A DNA stretch of 64,000 nt from Rhynchonema sp. JSB1_4. Its lineage: Eukaryota; Nematoda; Chromadorea; Monhysterida; Xyalidae. Shown here in pieces: positions 24,401 through 38,200 of the stretch. Within the stretch, counting starts at the first letter, position 1, and the number at the start of each line of letters is the position of its first letter. The stretch is from contig JASAMV010006793.1 in assembly GCA_030248065.1 (NCBI GenBank), positions 62,001 through 126,000 of the forward strand. Reading direction: 5' to 3'. Under the pieces are notes generated by a model, which was not told the origin of the DNA, did not search any database, and saw only the letters and a list, made by a program, of their open reading frames with translations. Both the position numbers and the translations under genes were made by a program.

Positions 24401-25503
24401 CTCCGGTATGTAGGGTCTCCGTTTTTTGCGGATATATGCGCAATGGTCCATTGCGTGTTTGTGGAGGCACCGCGGAACTGCCCACACTATACCTATGTAC
24501 ATACCTAAATTTCATTCAGAGCACTACTGCTGCGCTGCTAATACACATTTCGAGTGCTAATTCGATTGAATACTCGGCTCCAAATATGATTCCATTACGT
24601 ATACCCATAGTACTTTATGTGGCGTTTTGTGACGCAGATTCCTGGCATATGAGTGCATAATTTCTGCGCAGTTCCGCTTTGCGGGTGCGCTTCGACGAAC
24701 CCGCGGGACATTTTTTGGTGGGTCTGATTTCTGCGTTCTGAAGTTCTGAGATGCTTCAGGTTCACAAGCGCGCTGTTTAGATAGCAGCGTTAACTTTTCT
24801 ATTTATAAATGGGTCGGCTTTCCTAATTTCCTAATCACGTTTGACCCATACTCTTGCGTCCCCTATACATTATTATGTACAGTGTCAGTCGGAGCACTAA
24901 AGCATCTTAGCTTACAGTATACCACTGTTGTCAACGGAACTGACTGTGTTTCGTGCAAACACAGCAGGACGTCTGTGGTCGTCAACGGCCTCACTATCCA
25001 TAACAACGTTACAGTAACACCGTATTCATTTTTCGCTTGACGAGAATAGCATTAGCCTAGATCTTATTTCCTTTCTGACGCTTGCCTCGCCTCACAAGTT
25101 GTTGTGACTTCTGTCATGAACTACCTTTTACTTTTTGCAGAATACTTTTCACAGAACACCCTGTTACAAAACTGCTTTCACATGAACAACTTTTTAGGGG
25201 CATACAGTAGTTTCCCTCTTGGTACCGCGCAAACAGGTTCGTGTTCAGTCTTCCATAATAACAAACCAATGATTGGTTTCAGGGCACTATAGCGAAGAGT
25301 ATTCGCAGCAGGAAAAAGGACATTATTCTCAAAACGATGAAACCCATAATGTAATCAAACTCGCTAGCGCCATATCTAAAAATGACTTGACAACAACTGA
25401 GTTCTAAACGCCAGCAAGGCACGCCATCGTGCTATCAGCATGCGACTAACCGTCAACAAATACTTTTCTCTCTAATAGTGCTGCGACGAAACGAGAGAAA
25501 AAC
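21500..25503. other. Gene-free stretch upstream of the main gene
   Basis: Only one MITE (23,097-23,324) is recognised. No exon chain seen. The promoter of the main gene should lie in its right part, but I see no TATA box or other diagnostic element that I would defend. Confidence 0.4.
23097..23324. mobile_element. MITE family G, copy 1
   Basis: Ends TATAGTCCATCCATCAGCTC and GAGCTGATGGACGGACTATA. Close copy at 52,320-52,550, including the shared AGCTGAAAAGCTTGACAGGA. The TA-type ends suggest a Tc1/mariner-like element. Confidence 0.8.
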
Positions 25504-26259
25504 ATGTCGCCGTCTCCCCGGCTGATACTGGAATTTCTGTCGGGCCTGGTCCTGGTCTGCGGCGTGTTGGGACGGGCGAGTGATACTGTATTACCGATTG
25601 CGTCGGTGGAAGGCGGAAGGAAACTGTTCGCCACCGTCAAAGGTGAGCAGAAATTTCAGTCTCAAAGTAATGTTTCAGGTATAAATCGTCAAAAAGAAAG
25701 GATATACGTCACAAATCCAAATTCACTCTCACTTTCAGGCGTCCCAAAGGAGTGGTACTACATTCAAATGACCATCCCGCACGCCAAATGTATATCCGAG
25801 ATCACAGTCGACGCCTTGCAACCGCTGAATGCTGCTGACGACGTGTAGGTTTAAATTAATGAAAACTTTACTTTTTTCCTTGGTTGTGTTTTGCCTGATT
25901 GGTCCCTAATCAAACCATCAGGCATGCACATCAATCAACGGGCATGATAACAAAACTGTCATCAGCGTTCCTATCATGCCAACAAGGCACCTATCGCCAA
26001 CCAGGTTAAATGTCACTCATAATATTCAGATCTCAGGGGAAAGTGCCTTTGGCAGAAAAATGACACGGCAAAGAAAATGACTACAGAAGTGATGATTTCG
26101 GCAGCTCATAAATCTATGTACATGTACAATGACCTGATTTGCAGGCAGATTCTATACAAACCCTGCCACGACACGAACGAGCAAGCGAATTGGCACGTCC
26201 GACATTACAGACATGTGGGCAGCAAATTCACACTGCACGAGCCGATCGTGGCATTACAG
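25504..26259 (+). other. Main protein: signal peptide and N-terminal module
   Basis: Residues 1-120. A hydrophobic stretch within the first 24 residues is followed by a module with WYYIQMTIPHAKC and KPCHDTNEQANWHVRHYRHV, continuing into exon 4 (VSPDNLHIVDLTLEPC). I do not recognise the fold; the regularly placed Cys and beta-like segments suggest an extracellular beta-sandwich. Confidence 0.55.
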
Positions 26260-29200
26260 GTGGGAGAAGGGGTGGTTAGATTTGGAAAGACTGTGGAAAG
26301 TTTGTCGTGGAATGCACGTGAGCCATTTCTAATGGGTTCATCCATTGCAGGTAGCAATTGTATCGCCCGACAACCTTCACATTGTGGACCTGACCCTCGA
26401 GCCTTGCACCAAGCAGGAGGATGCCCTGGTAATCAGGCCTGTGTGCAGACAAGCGATTGTAACGAATACTGACTCGGTCAAACTTGCTGATAATGATGGT
26501 CCATCCAATCAGAACCAACATCAGCAGCTGCTGCAGCCAATCAGCGACAAGCAGACGACGACACGGGCGCCAGCTGACGACTGGAGACGCAAACCGCACA
26601 GACATCGCAAGCACAGGCATCGACTCTATCACCACAAACTGATGCATAAGAAAAACCATGAAACATTATCTCGTATGTACAATAGTGATCAGGGGTCAGA
26701 TCAGAAATCGATATCGACAAACAACCTTGTCGATCAAACAGTCAACAAAAACGATCAGATTGTGAACGATGTGTTGAAACGACTGGCGCATTTGATCGAG
26801 TCGGATCAATCGATAAATCCCCTACATCAATCGGTAATCGATCAGCAAGATAAAAGAGGCAAACGTCAGATCATCGGGGGTACGGTAGCGCAGGATACGG
26901 TATTGCGGTCACGTGACTCGCCGCATCAGGTCGCAAATGAAATTGTGGTACCCGAAGGAGTGGAATTGACGATCGAGCCAGGAGCCGAACTGCGATTCAG
27001 GGCTGGCGCTGGAATGACCATAAAGGGTGAGAGGGAGTGATGATTTGTGATGTTTCAATCGAACACCATGTTATTATATTCCTATTTTCGTTGTGTCTGT
27101 CCGGCTGCATGTCAATATTTTTTGTCTTTATATTTTTGCTTACGAAATTACCACGCAGTGCACAGTTTCGTTGCACTTTCTTCTTGTAATCTGACAATAT
27201 TGGTCCAGAAGTTCTTTCGTTACAAATATATTGCTATATACTAACACTTCCACTATCACGTTCAGGAAAATATTTATACATCCACGTGGATGATTGTTCG
27301 TTTCTAGTTCCGTTGTTGTTTTTTTAGGTTTTCACTGGTCATTGCTAATTACTGTATATTCTGTGTTGATAAAACCGCACATTTCACTCACTAACCATAA
27401 TAACAATAATTGTCGTTAATTGTTGTCTACCTTCTGTTTCTTGCACAGCATAAAATTATTTATAATCAAAATTGTTTCTATAACAACAATTATCACCACT
27501 ACCCTGCACAACAAATCGCACAGTAACCGGCAAAATTCACAAGTATTGCATGATTTACAGAAACACAAAATTTAGTTTGCATGCCCAGGTGTCACGTTGT
27601 TCAATGCGGTCAAAACTGATTAGGTTCAATGATTCCAATTATCACTTTCAATCCCCGGCAGAAGTCCGGAACAAAAAAAACTGAGCCAAAAACCTAAACT
27701 GAGCGCTTGCGCCAATTTTCAATTCCTTCAAATCAGGTCGTTTGGTGGCGCAAGGCTCGCTGCAACATCCAATACATTTCACAGCCTGGAACATCGCCCA
27801 ACCTTGGAGGGGTCTGACGTTTGAGCCAAACTACAAGGCTTATGGTTAGTGGGTGTGTGAAACATCGGCTGGTCATAGAGTGCTTGAATTTTATTGACGT
27901 CTGGGATTATCAGAAGAACAGCAGACACATTTACAGTGCTTCATTTAACGCTTCTCTGAGACAGGACACGGTCACTGCAGTTATATGTGCACGTACTCCT
28001 GTGTAGCTCCAAATATCAAAGTATCCTGCAGACATCCGTCTGTCTCAGTCCCGCATGGGTCTCGAGGGCCACCTAATGATTCACAATGGCTCAGCGTGGC
28101 AATACATGTGTGAAACATCATGGACGTTACAAAGTGCGCATGTGGCTTGCAGACAGATGGGATACCAGTTCGGTTGGTAATCGGCTTTTCCTGTTTGTTA
28201 CAATATGCAGAAACTAATTCTTGCAACATCACCCAGGTGCGCTGTCAACCGAACCCAACGACGAGACCGAACTAGACCCATTGATCGAGGGCATCGACAT
28301 TTCCACAGTCCAAGTGACGTGCAGGGGAACAGAGGACTCGATTGAAGATTGCGGGTATTAACTGTTTTTGCATTTTTATTTTTTGTCTGTGCTTTGTTTA
28401 TTCTTTTTTTCCTTGCTCTTCAGTCCCACGACTCGATCTGGTTGCGGATCGGCCCAGGCCGCGTTTGTGTTGTGTCAAGGCAATGGAGAGGGTATGTAAT
28501 CCATGTTATTCAAACCGGTGTCCTTTTTTTTGTTTTTTGTTGTATTTCTTGGATTGTCAGGCCTGAACCGAGCCATACGTCAAACGCAGCGAGCCTCGAT
28601 GCTGGCATTCATTAATGTGACTGATACTGTCAATGGAATTACGATTACTGGTTGGTGATACATTATTTAATTTAATTGATCGGCAAACATATGACTGGTG
28701 TGTAATTGATGGTCAGGTCCCCAACCACCATCGATGCGTCACGTGATCTCGCAACGCAGTCAACACACGGGTCTCAATCTGCGATTGCACTACGACAAAG
28801 GCAGGAGTGAACTGGGACCGATATTGATCGAAGGTTAGCTTGCATAGCTCTGAATTGATCTTATTATTTTGGTATCACATTTCGTTTAGGTCTACGCACA
28901 GCAACGTGCAAAGGACATGGTCTGCATGTGGACCTGGATTGGCCAACGGAATTGCGTGGAAACGGACAGGTTTGAAATCAACCGTGTTTCATGCATGGCA
29001 TTGTTAAGGTCGATTTATACTTCTGACTTCCGGGAAGTAGAAGTCAAAATCCGGAGAAGTCACTACCACGCAGAAATGCACGGCAAGGCAGTGATTGCTT
29101 GTAGTGATTGCCTGTTCCACTCTGTCCATTGACCGCTGCCTGCCGTCTACTGTTCTTGCTCTGTTAATGAGCTGACCGAACGGGCAGTCACAAATTTCTG

Positions 29201-32200
29201 ACTGCTACTGCCAGGCAGTCAGAGTATAAACCGACCTTAATATTTGAAAGTTTTTGTAAAACTGCTAAACTTTTCAGCCAGAACTAATTCTACACGATGC
29301 AATTGCGGCCAGAAACGAGCGCAGTGGAGTCCAATTGACAGGAAGAGGCCGTGTGGTGCTGAGCGTTAGTTAACCTCGATTTTGTCGTGACTTTCATGCG
29401 TCAAATGTTAACCAATCAGCAAGCCGTACACCCTGATGTTTCAGTATCTACGAGTGTTCCACAATGTTGAGGATGGAGTTCACCTTGCCCAGTCAGGCGG
29501 CAGTGTTCGTATTGAGAATGGTCTGCTGGCTGCCAATTCCAGACATGCACTCAGCGTCGGAAAGCACCAAGCTGCGAAGGTTACGTAAATGTTTTTGGAA
29601 TTCTTTCAAATTGCCTTGCTAAAAAAGCTGGCCAAGAAGGCTTGTTGATCTTGTCATCATCCGTGCAGGAACGACTGACCCTGGTGTTTGAATCATCAAA
29701 TGTGACGGGCCACTGGTGGGGACCAGCCATCGCTGTCGAACCGATGGCAAATTTGGATCTGTACCTGAAGAATTTGAATTTGTGGGAGAATTATAATGGT
29801 TAGTAGTTCTGAATGGTTAAAATTATTGTGGTAATTTTATGCAGTGTGATGGACCACTCCTCAGATTACATGTTTCATGGAAAATGTACATGTGTGCAGA
29901 AGTTAAGTGCCTGCTCCACTAGCTACTACAGTGCAGCACCGACGGTTCCTGAATCGATTTGGGTTCATATTACATCTCCAACAAAATCCCCACAACCACG
30001 TGTTTCAGGCGCAATACTTGTTCGAAACATGTCCAAATCGGCTATGCTTCTCGAAAACTCCAACATCACCCTGAATCGGGGTCGAATAATCGACTTGAAA
30101 CAAGTTGCACCCAAAGGCAACACCGTAACCCTGACAGCAAACCATTTCTCACTGAATCTGCTGACCAATCACACCGACGCGCAGGCAGTGTTGGGAGTGG
30201 GTGTGGATGCGGTAGAAGAAAGCATTGGGAATGGCACAATGATTGAAGTTGGTTATTTCACGGTTTTGTGTTTGTTTTAATGCTGTACAACTCAAACCCA
30301 AACAATTGTAGGCAGGATTGTTTCAAAAAAAAGTGGTTAATTAAAAAATTTTAAAAAAAAAATTTTTTTTTGAAACTCAGATTTTGCTTTTTTTTAATAA
30401 AAAAAGTTGCCCAAAATGGGCTGAAATGTCCAAAAATGGCCTTTTTCGAGGCAAAAAATTGGCACTTTTTAGTGTGGACGGGACAATTTTTCCAAAATCG
30501 CGCCTGCGGCGCCCTGTATTGTCCCCAAATCCGTACTGGGATGCGCGGGGATGGTCTTTTATAGTGATGTGGCACCGATAATGTACCACTGCATGCTACT
30601 ACACATGTATATACATAGGTCTGGTGCAAAACCGGGCGCGCAAAGTCGATCTGACACGCAAGATTTGGGCTGTAATCGATATTTTGATGCTCGTATATCA
30701 GATATACGGCATTAGATGCATTAAAATACATTGTACGGCATGCTACCATACATTAGAGTACATCGTTAGTGAACATCAACCTCAGACTGGTAGGATTCCA
30801 TAGAATCTGCACAATGCTACCGGGTGTCACCACACAAGTTGGGTCTCAGGCGAAAATTTTTCAATTTTTGAAAAATATGTTGCATCGATTTCATTTATCC
30901 TGAAACGTCGTTTGCAACACTTTTTCTAATAAAAAAAATTTTCGTCAAAAAAAAATCAAAAAAAAATTTTTTTTTTTAAAAAAAAGCTCGTTAATAAAAA
31001 AATTTTTTTTCAACCCTGATTGTAGGTAGTTGCTTCTTCAAGCTCACGTGCCTCCGTAACCTGTCATACAAACTAAATGTTCCATATCTTTGATGTTGCC
31101 GGGATGGCAGTGCCGTAATGCAATCATGTTGTTGTGTGACCCTATCTCTCTTTTTGTTGATTTTAGCCCTGACGAGGACACTATTGAGTGTCGAAAATTC
31201 GGCAATACATTCTGTGTATTGTGATTTGGTGCTGTTCGTCTCTCAAAGACACACAACAACTAAATGTTCCAGATTGCAACCAACCAGTTCTACAAGAACA
31301 CAATGCATTCAGTGATAGCGGTCACCGGTGGGGTTCGAACCCCCGACATTCGTGTTCACAGCAATGACATTGTTGCCAACCTCGTACCGATTGCGCTACG
31401 GGCGCACAACTTACAAGAAATGGAAGTGCACAACAACACGTTGTACAATCCTGGCGCTATGTGTGAGCTGAAAGTGGAATCCACACAAAATGGGGTCATA
31501 AATGCAACGTATAATTTCTGGCACGTCAAATCGAAAGTTGAGGTGAGGTTTGAGGACAGCTCAGTCTCCGAAGTGCAATTTTACATTATTTTGTATAGCA
31601 AATTTCGCAATAGTTTTTTTTGCCGGAAAAGTTCGACAGCATTGATCGGTGTGACCTCCATACATGTTTGATCCCTGGAACCCTGCCTGAAACCGTACTC
31701 AGTGCTTGAAAAATGCATCAAAATGACAACAGGAAGCACACGCTCATTTAGTGTTGGCATTTATGTTTTGAATGTGCAGCCGAAAACTATGCTCATGTCT
31801 AAGACAGTCCAATTTAATCACAAACAGCAAATTTCCCACAAGCACAGGTATCTGAGCGTGTGTGCACCCAGGACTCTGCAGCCAATGTACTCACCGACCC
31901 ATTTTTGCATGATCCGTACCAATATCCCACATTGGGACTGGGCGGTTCTGCTGATCTTTCACCAGTGAGCACACAGGGTGAGACTAATCAGTTGGAAGCA
32001 TTCGGAGGACTGATCACAGGTGATTTTGTCTTTTAGTTGTTTGTCTGTTCCACGCGCCTTCAATGGGAATGATAACAAAAAATGCCAGAACATGACCAAT
32101 CTTGGTCTCGACACGAGTCTTTAGATAATCTTGCACTGATATTGAACCATGCTCAGCAACAAAGCGCCGCTGAACGATCAACCGAAATGAATAATCAAGT

Positions 32201-35200
32201 ACATTTATATTTCCCTGCTTTGCAGACCAACACATAGTGCTAACCCCAAGCGGTCAACCCTATCGAGTCACCCAAACGTTGCTGATTGATTCTGATGCAT
32301 CGCTCACCATCGAACCAGGCACAACGCTCGAATTCATGTCAGGAAGGGGTCTCAGGGTCAGAGGTGAGAAATACCCGTTATTTGTTTGGACGAAATTAAT
32401 GAGGAAAGCAAAGAAAAAATATTCTGCATAATTGCCTCTGTTCTTGTTTGCTTCTGCCTGGCCGCCAAATTCTCATGTTCTGAGCTTATGCCCTCACAGC
32501 TTTATGGTGCACAAGAACATCCTCAGTACGATTCGACCAACCAAACTTTTTTTAATTTAGGTCGATTAATAATGCGCGGTACCGAATTGAACCCGATAAT
32601 ATTGTCCAGTGAAAATGGTCAAACGTGGAATGGGGTCATATTCGATAATGTCAATGGTTAGCTGAAAGAGACTTACAGTAACCCAAATACCATAATCCCG
32701 ATTGCGTACATTATGATGTTTCACAGGCTACGCGAGTGACTCGCGTCTTGAGCATGTTGTGATCGATAATGCATTGGATGGCATGCTGATCAATTCGGAG
32801 AAAGTGAGGATTTTTTCAAATTTGAAAAAGCAGGAAATTCTATCCTGATTTTTCAGGTTCAAATATCTAACGTACGAATTGCACGACCGGTCAGGTCTGG
32901 TGTGTTTATCGGCGCGGTCAGTGCGACAAATATCGATTTTGGACGCACAAGGATAACAGGTGATGTTTCACAGCAATGCCCACGTTTAAGCCTAAATCCA
33001 GGTCTAAATCCTGTACCTACAATGCGCAATCCCGTTTCACAGACTCGCACGGCAGCGGCATAACAGTGGCTGAGCGACGACGCGCGATCCGACTGGCTGA
33101 TGTTTCAATTGTGAATACAGCCGACAGCGGTATTGATTTCGAGGGACAGACGGGTGACGTGCACATTACCAACGTTCAGGTGGGAAGCTTTAGTTGGCAA
33201 AAATTTATGCTTAGCTTTTTGTTGAATTGTGCACCTTCGAAACCACAAAATGAGCCGAGAGCCGATACAAAAGAATAGCACCGAGTGGTTTCGATCCACC
33301 GACCTCTGGGTTATGGGCCCAGCACGCTTCCGCTGCGCCACGGTGCTGTGGTTACCTGCTCCGCACATCAATGTGATAAATGTCACAAAAGTGGCTGATG
33401 CAATACAAGAGCACACTGTGCTGTCATTTTTCGGAAATCTGGTAAAGGCAAACCACACCAACACGAGCCCGATTTCGAAGGTGTGTGTATTCAAAACAAT
33501 AGAAAGAGAAAATCAACATCCTCTGCTTTGTATTCTTCAACGTGTAACATTTTCCAAATCAGCAGCCACGTCAGAATGTTTCACTATTCTGCCAGCTGCG
33601 AAATCGGGCTCATGTTGGTGTAGTTTGCCTATATACGTATACGTATATAAAAGAGAATTTTTCACAACATGGCCTTGCTCTTTCAGGCACCATGAGCATA
33701 ATCACGATTTGAACAAAAGCATCACATTGTAATGTAACGATATTATTTTGTTACAGATCTTCGAGCCGAGGCACTTTGGCATCATAATCGGTCATCAGTC
33801 TGTGGCCGTACCCAACATCTTGATAGAAAACAGCCGGATAACAAGGCAGACAAAAGGTTTGCTTTGCGTGCTACATTTTCGTTGCTTTGGCATGAATAAT
33901 TTTAAGACTGGGAAAACAAATTTCAGTCAGTCCCATTTCTCACACACAGGTGTCGCTGGTCTGTCAATCAACATCAACCAATACAAAAGTGTGGTCATAC
34001 GCAACAATACGTTCATTGACAACACCAGACCGAGTGTGGAGGTGTTGTTGCAATGCGATGTGAAACAGGCCTGTAGTCATTTTTGTTGTCGTTACTTGGG
34101 AGCCGTATTAAAGTGTGCATATAGTTCCGGTTTCATGTTTGTTATATCCGAGGAACATTTCTTACGCATATTTTTGTGAATTTGAGAAGCACTGGTGAAG
34201 CTTGCTGTTACGCTATTCTGATCAATTATACTTAGTCCCTAAATTAAGAGAGCCTTCAAAAAAAGGCATCCACAACCAGAAAGCATCAACCGTAACCCAT
34301 CCACACTCACCCAAACCCATTTCCAGTCGGACATCCCCAAGTTCACCTTTTCTGCCAACACCCTTGAGCGCAATGACAATGCAGTGGCAGCTGTATCGCT
34401 GGTGCACTGCGTCAGAGCGGACATCAGTGAAAATCGATGGCTAAATAATAATCCGCATTTCAAGTATGGGGCCTTCAGATTGGTTGGTTTGGTTGGGCAA
34501 CGTTTCACGTTCTGGATAAGCCATTGATGTTTTGTTTTGCCACGTCCAGCACAAAATCCATGACAACCGGTAAACATACGCATGTAACCCAGACGCATAA
34601 ACGTCTCTTGGTGATCAAAAGCATACTCGATCCGATCATTAAGTTTGATATCGCAGCATGCGCTAGTGCGCGTGGGCGTAGGGCGACCAGACGGAAATAA
34701 TGTCCGCCTCACTCCATCCCCAGGTGACCGAGACCGCCAGTGGACAAGGCAGTCGATACCTGATAGCAATATTCGACAACGAGTTCTCCGGCAACAATGG
34801 TGATTATTCGATGTACCTGCAACCAATGACAATGTACGAGTTTCAAGGCAAAGTTCAGGGAAATAAATTTCGCACCAACAGAAATCAACGGACGGTCATG
34901 ATCGTGGGTGCGTTTGGGGTTGGGTACATGACATTGTTTGGGCTCATTAGTGTTGGCCGACCAACGTGGGGCTTTTGCGCTGGTGACTGAAGGCCTGGTT
35001 CTGGTGCACACCTACATACAGTACGTCCCCTGCTGTCCAAGCACAAGATATACACAGAGTGCAACAGGTGCCGAATGGATTGTATAGGCATTTCTTGCAC
35101 TTTTTGCTTCTTCATTTTATGAACGGAATGTCATTCTCCCAGGAAACAGCGACATATAATTTACTAGGGCAAAAATTATGCGTTTTGTAATTGCAAGCCA

Positions 35201-38200
35201 TTTCCGTGTGCTTAATCATCGAGGATATCGTTGCATATGTATGTACAAATGCTACGGTATTTTATCTGACAGGCGAAACATTCCCCAACCATTGCAACCT
35301 GTCTTATTCGAGTAAAACCTGAGCCGATAAAATAAAAAAAATGAGCTAACCATCAGCCAACTTATGTAGTACTTCAGAACCACGTACGTAAATATTATAG
35401 CAATTTTAAAACAATGTTAAATCCCATCCCATTCCACCATCAAGGTTCGCCGATCTACGACATCAACTACAACGTGTTGACCAACCCGGATTCACCATAC
35501 GAGATCGAGGTGGAGTTCAACGATCTGACCACTTTGGACGCAACCAACAATTTCTGGGACGCACAAACCAACGAGGCAGTACAGCAGAGGGTGTTGGATG
35601 GACGCACCATCACCACTAGAGGTTCGTTGGTGATAGTTATAGTTCTTTTATAGTTACAGCTTAGTACTTCTGCGGACACCTCTGAGCTGGTCGAAAATTT
35701 AGGTACCTAATACGCCAGTGCATTCCGGAACTTCTTTTGTGCGACGGACTGGTGGATTCCAGCCAATAGGGCGTCAAAGTAGCCGTTGTCTTCATATGAA
35801 CCCAACAAAGTAATGATCAGGCCGCATCCAAACATTCCAGGAAATATTTCCAAAGCGCCCCCTCCATTTGCAGGCATCGTCAACTTCGAGCCTTTCCTAC
35901 CTTCCGAGCGTGATGTAATCGATCCAAATGCACAGGGCGACTGCACTGGCATTGGTGGTTGTGGGCCATTTGGCGTGTGCGCAGGTTGGTGCGATCTTAT
36001 AGGCTCAGGCAATGCTTAGAAATGCTGAATGTTTCAAAGCTTTCAACATTACATCACCTGTTGAGTACCAAGCGATGAACTTTATACGTGCGGGAAAATG
36101 TTTCGAAGGTAGATAATGAGCAAGGCGACCAGAAATGATGCTTTTCTCAAGTCTGTCATTGGGTGGAATTTTCGAAACGGTGTAAAGGTCAGTTGGGCGT
36201 AAAGGTCGGTGTAAAGTTCGGTCGAAAGCCCGGTCGGCGTAGCTCGGTGTAAACGTGAAACATTGCCTGTTATTAACGTGGAATGTTTCAAGTTTACACC
36301 GAGGTCTATCACACTGAGCTGTCGACCGAGCTTTCCACCGACCTTTACACCCAACTGACCCTTACACCGTTTCGAAAATACCACCCGATGCAGAAAAACA
36401 AATGAAGACAATAAAATATCTGGTCATCAATCTCATAAATCGATTAAACCGTGACTTTCAGGCATCAATCGTTGTCGTTGCGACAGTGGTTATCGAGGCA
36501 CCAACTGTGCACAATTCGAGTGCCCACTCAGTCGGGGTTGTTCGCAGAATGGGGACTGTGTTGGACCGAATGAATGCAGATGTTACTCGGTTAGAGGGCT
36601 GGCTGTATGGTGGTTCACGCATCTTTCTTGTGACGCGGACAATGACAACCGCTAATGCACACACACCCAAACATTTCTTCGTTTGAACACTGATTATCGC
36701 TTGATTAGGGTGGCACAGCACTTGCCCATGCCCACGGTGATGAACTCATTATTCTACCTCAGGGCGTAAAAGTAGGTATAGATGATCAAACAATGCATCA
36801 TGAAAAGTAATAGCGATTGCGACTGAAAATATCCTGACAGTGCCACCGTTGCCATTCCAGGGTTGGTCAGGCAGTGACTGTGCGAGTGCCACGTGTCACG
36901 CGTTGAATGACTGCAATGGACAGGGTACGTGCGTGTCACTGAATGAATGCGAATGTTACGAAGGATACAATGGTGGGTGGTTGTGAAACATCACAGTTGA
37001 TTATGTGCTCTTTCATCGGGAGACTCGTTCTCCCGTCCAACCACGTGGGTTCAAAAGTGATATACAAAAGTTTACATGACCACACGGTACATACATATGT
37101 TCCCCCATTGGTTTTTCTAGTCTTATAGTAAATTTCCAAATTCGCTGCCGCACAGTGAAATACGCCCCATAGTTAATGTCAAGTTATAAACCCGAACGCC
37201 AACCATGCGCGGTTCTGAAACATTACGCGCAGCTGCCTGGCTGGCTGGCAAGCTGCGTGTGTGTCAGGTGTCTGAATGTTTCACTAGTCGATTTTCGGGT
37301 TTAGAACCTGACATTAACTATGTGGCGTACTTCACTGTGCGGCAGCGAATTTGGAAATTTACTATACTAAAGTTTTATTGACAAAGTGTTCTGCAGTGTC
37401 AAACGATTCTGCCAGCTGAACTACTGCAGGTAATACTTTCATCATAACAACGGACCCTTGCAGGTCCCGACTGCAACCGTCAAGTCTGCACTCCAACATC
37501 ATGTGGTCTGCACGGCGAGTGCCAAGCGTCCGGGATTTGTAGATGTTTCACTGGATGGACTGGACCAAACTGTGAATATGTGAGCACGTCTTTTTCTAAA
37601 TTTTAACATTTTTTTCGAAAACTAGGCAGCTCGTCAACCGTACTGTATGTATTTCAGGCCGACTGTTCTGCACTACAAAACTGCAGTTCGGCTGGGGTCT
37701 GCGTTTCCCCGAATGTTTGCAGATGTTTCAACGGTCGCATAGGTGCTGACTGCAGTCAGTGTATTGGTGGTGCGTGTGACAGTGGCATAGATGGTGCACA
37801 TCAATGCAAACAACGTTGTGTGTATGGACAATGCGTCCAAGGTTAGTCCCTTTTGTAAATTACAGAAACTCAGACCTTATCGTGAACTTCGGTGTGGTTT
37901 CCATCGAGGGAGCCAATATGCGCTGACATCTGTGTCGTCCGGCGTCTTGCTTTACGTAAACCGAGAGACAGCGCCTTTTGATGTGATAATATCACAAATC
38001 ACGAACATTACTGCTTCCCTGAATTTTCAGGTTCATGCGTTTGCGACTCGCCTTGGACTGGCGCAGCTTGTGACGTGTGTCCCCCCTCGCTGCAATCCGA
38101 ATGTCTCACCCAACCCGTGATGTACTACGTGCTGCCTCAGGCTGTGCAGATACGGACGGACGGTCAGGGGGAGGGCGGTGCCCCTGTGACATTGACAGCT

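Larger units (their letters stand above)
28561..31542 (+). other. Main protein: beta-helix module 1, remainder
   Basis: Exons 9-16, residues about 491-897. Short repeating rungs of polar-hydrophobic strands ending in Asn-rich turns (ILHDAIAARNERSGVQLTG, YLRVFHNVEDGVHLAQSGG, NRGRIIDLKQV, EVHNNTLYNPGAMCEL, INATYNFWHVKSKVE). The N-x-FW ending also closes module 2 (ATNNFWDAQ). Several N-x-S/T glycosylation sequons. Confidence 0.75.
31848..35621 (+). other. Main protein: beta-helix module 2
   Basis: Exons 17-27, residues about 898-1362. Opens with FGGLITDQHIVLTPSGQPYRV and LTIEPGTTLEFMSGRGLRV, parallel to module 1, continues through rungs (VQISNVRIARPVRSGVFIG, LADVSIVNTADSGIDFEG, HFGIIIGHQSVAVPNILIEN, VVIRNNTFIDNTRPSVE) and closes with LDATNNFWDAQTNEAVQQR. 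No second SRCR domain is visible. Confidence 0.78.

Noticed and set aside
31310..31405. tRNA-like boxes (GGTTCGAACCCC and TAGCGCAATCGG on the minus strand) inside exon 16
   Set aside because: The would-be acceptor and D stems do not pair, and the segment is a well-phased beta-helix exon. The match to the B box looks like chance.
33349..33490. Open frame continuing through the tRNA into NVTKVADAIQEHTVLSFF
   Set aside because: No acceptor fits upstream. The flanking exons 33,043-33,179 and 33,757-33,856 join directly in phase and keep the beta-helix rhythm.
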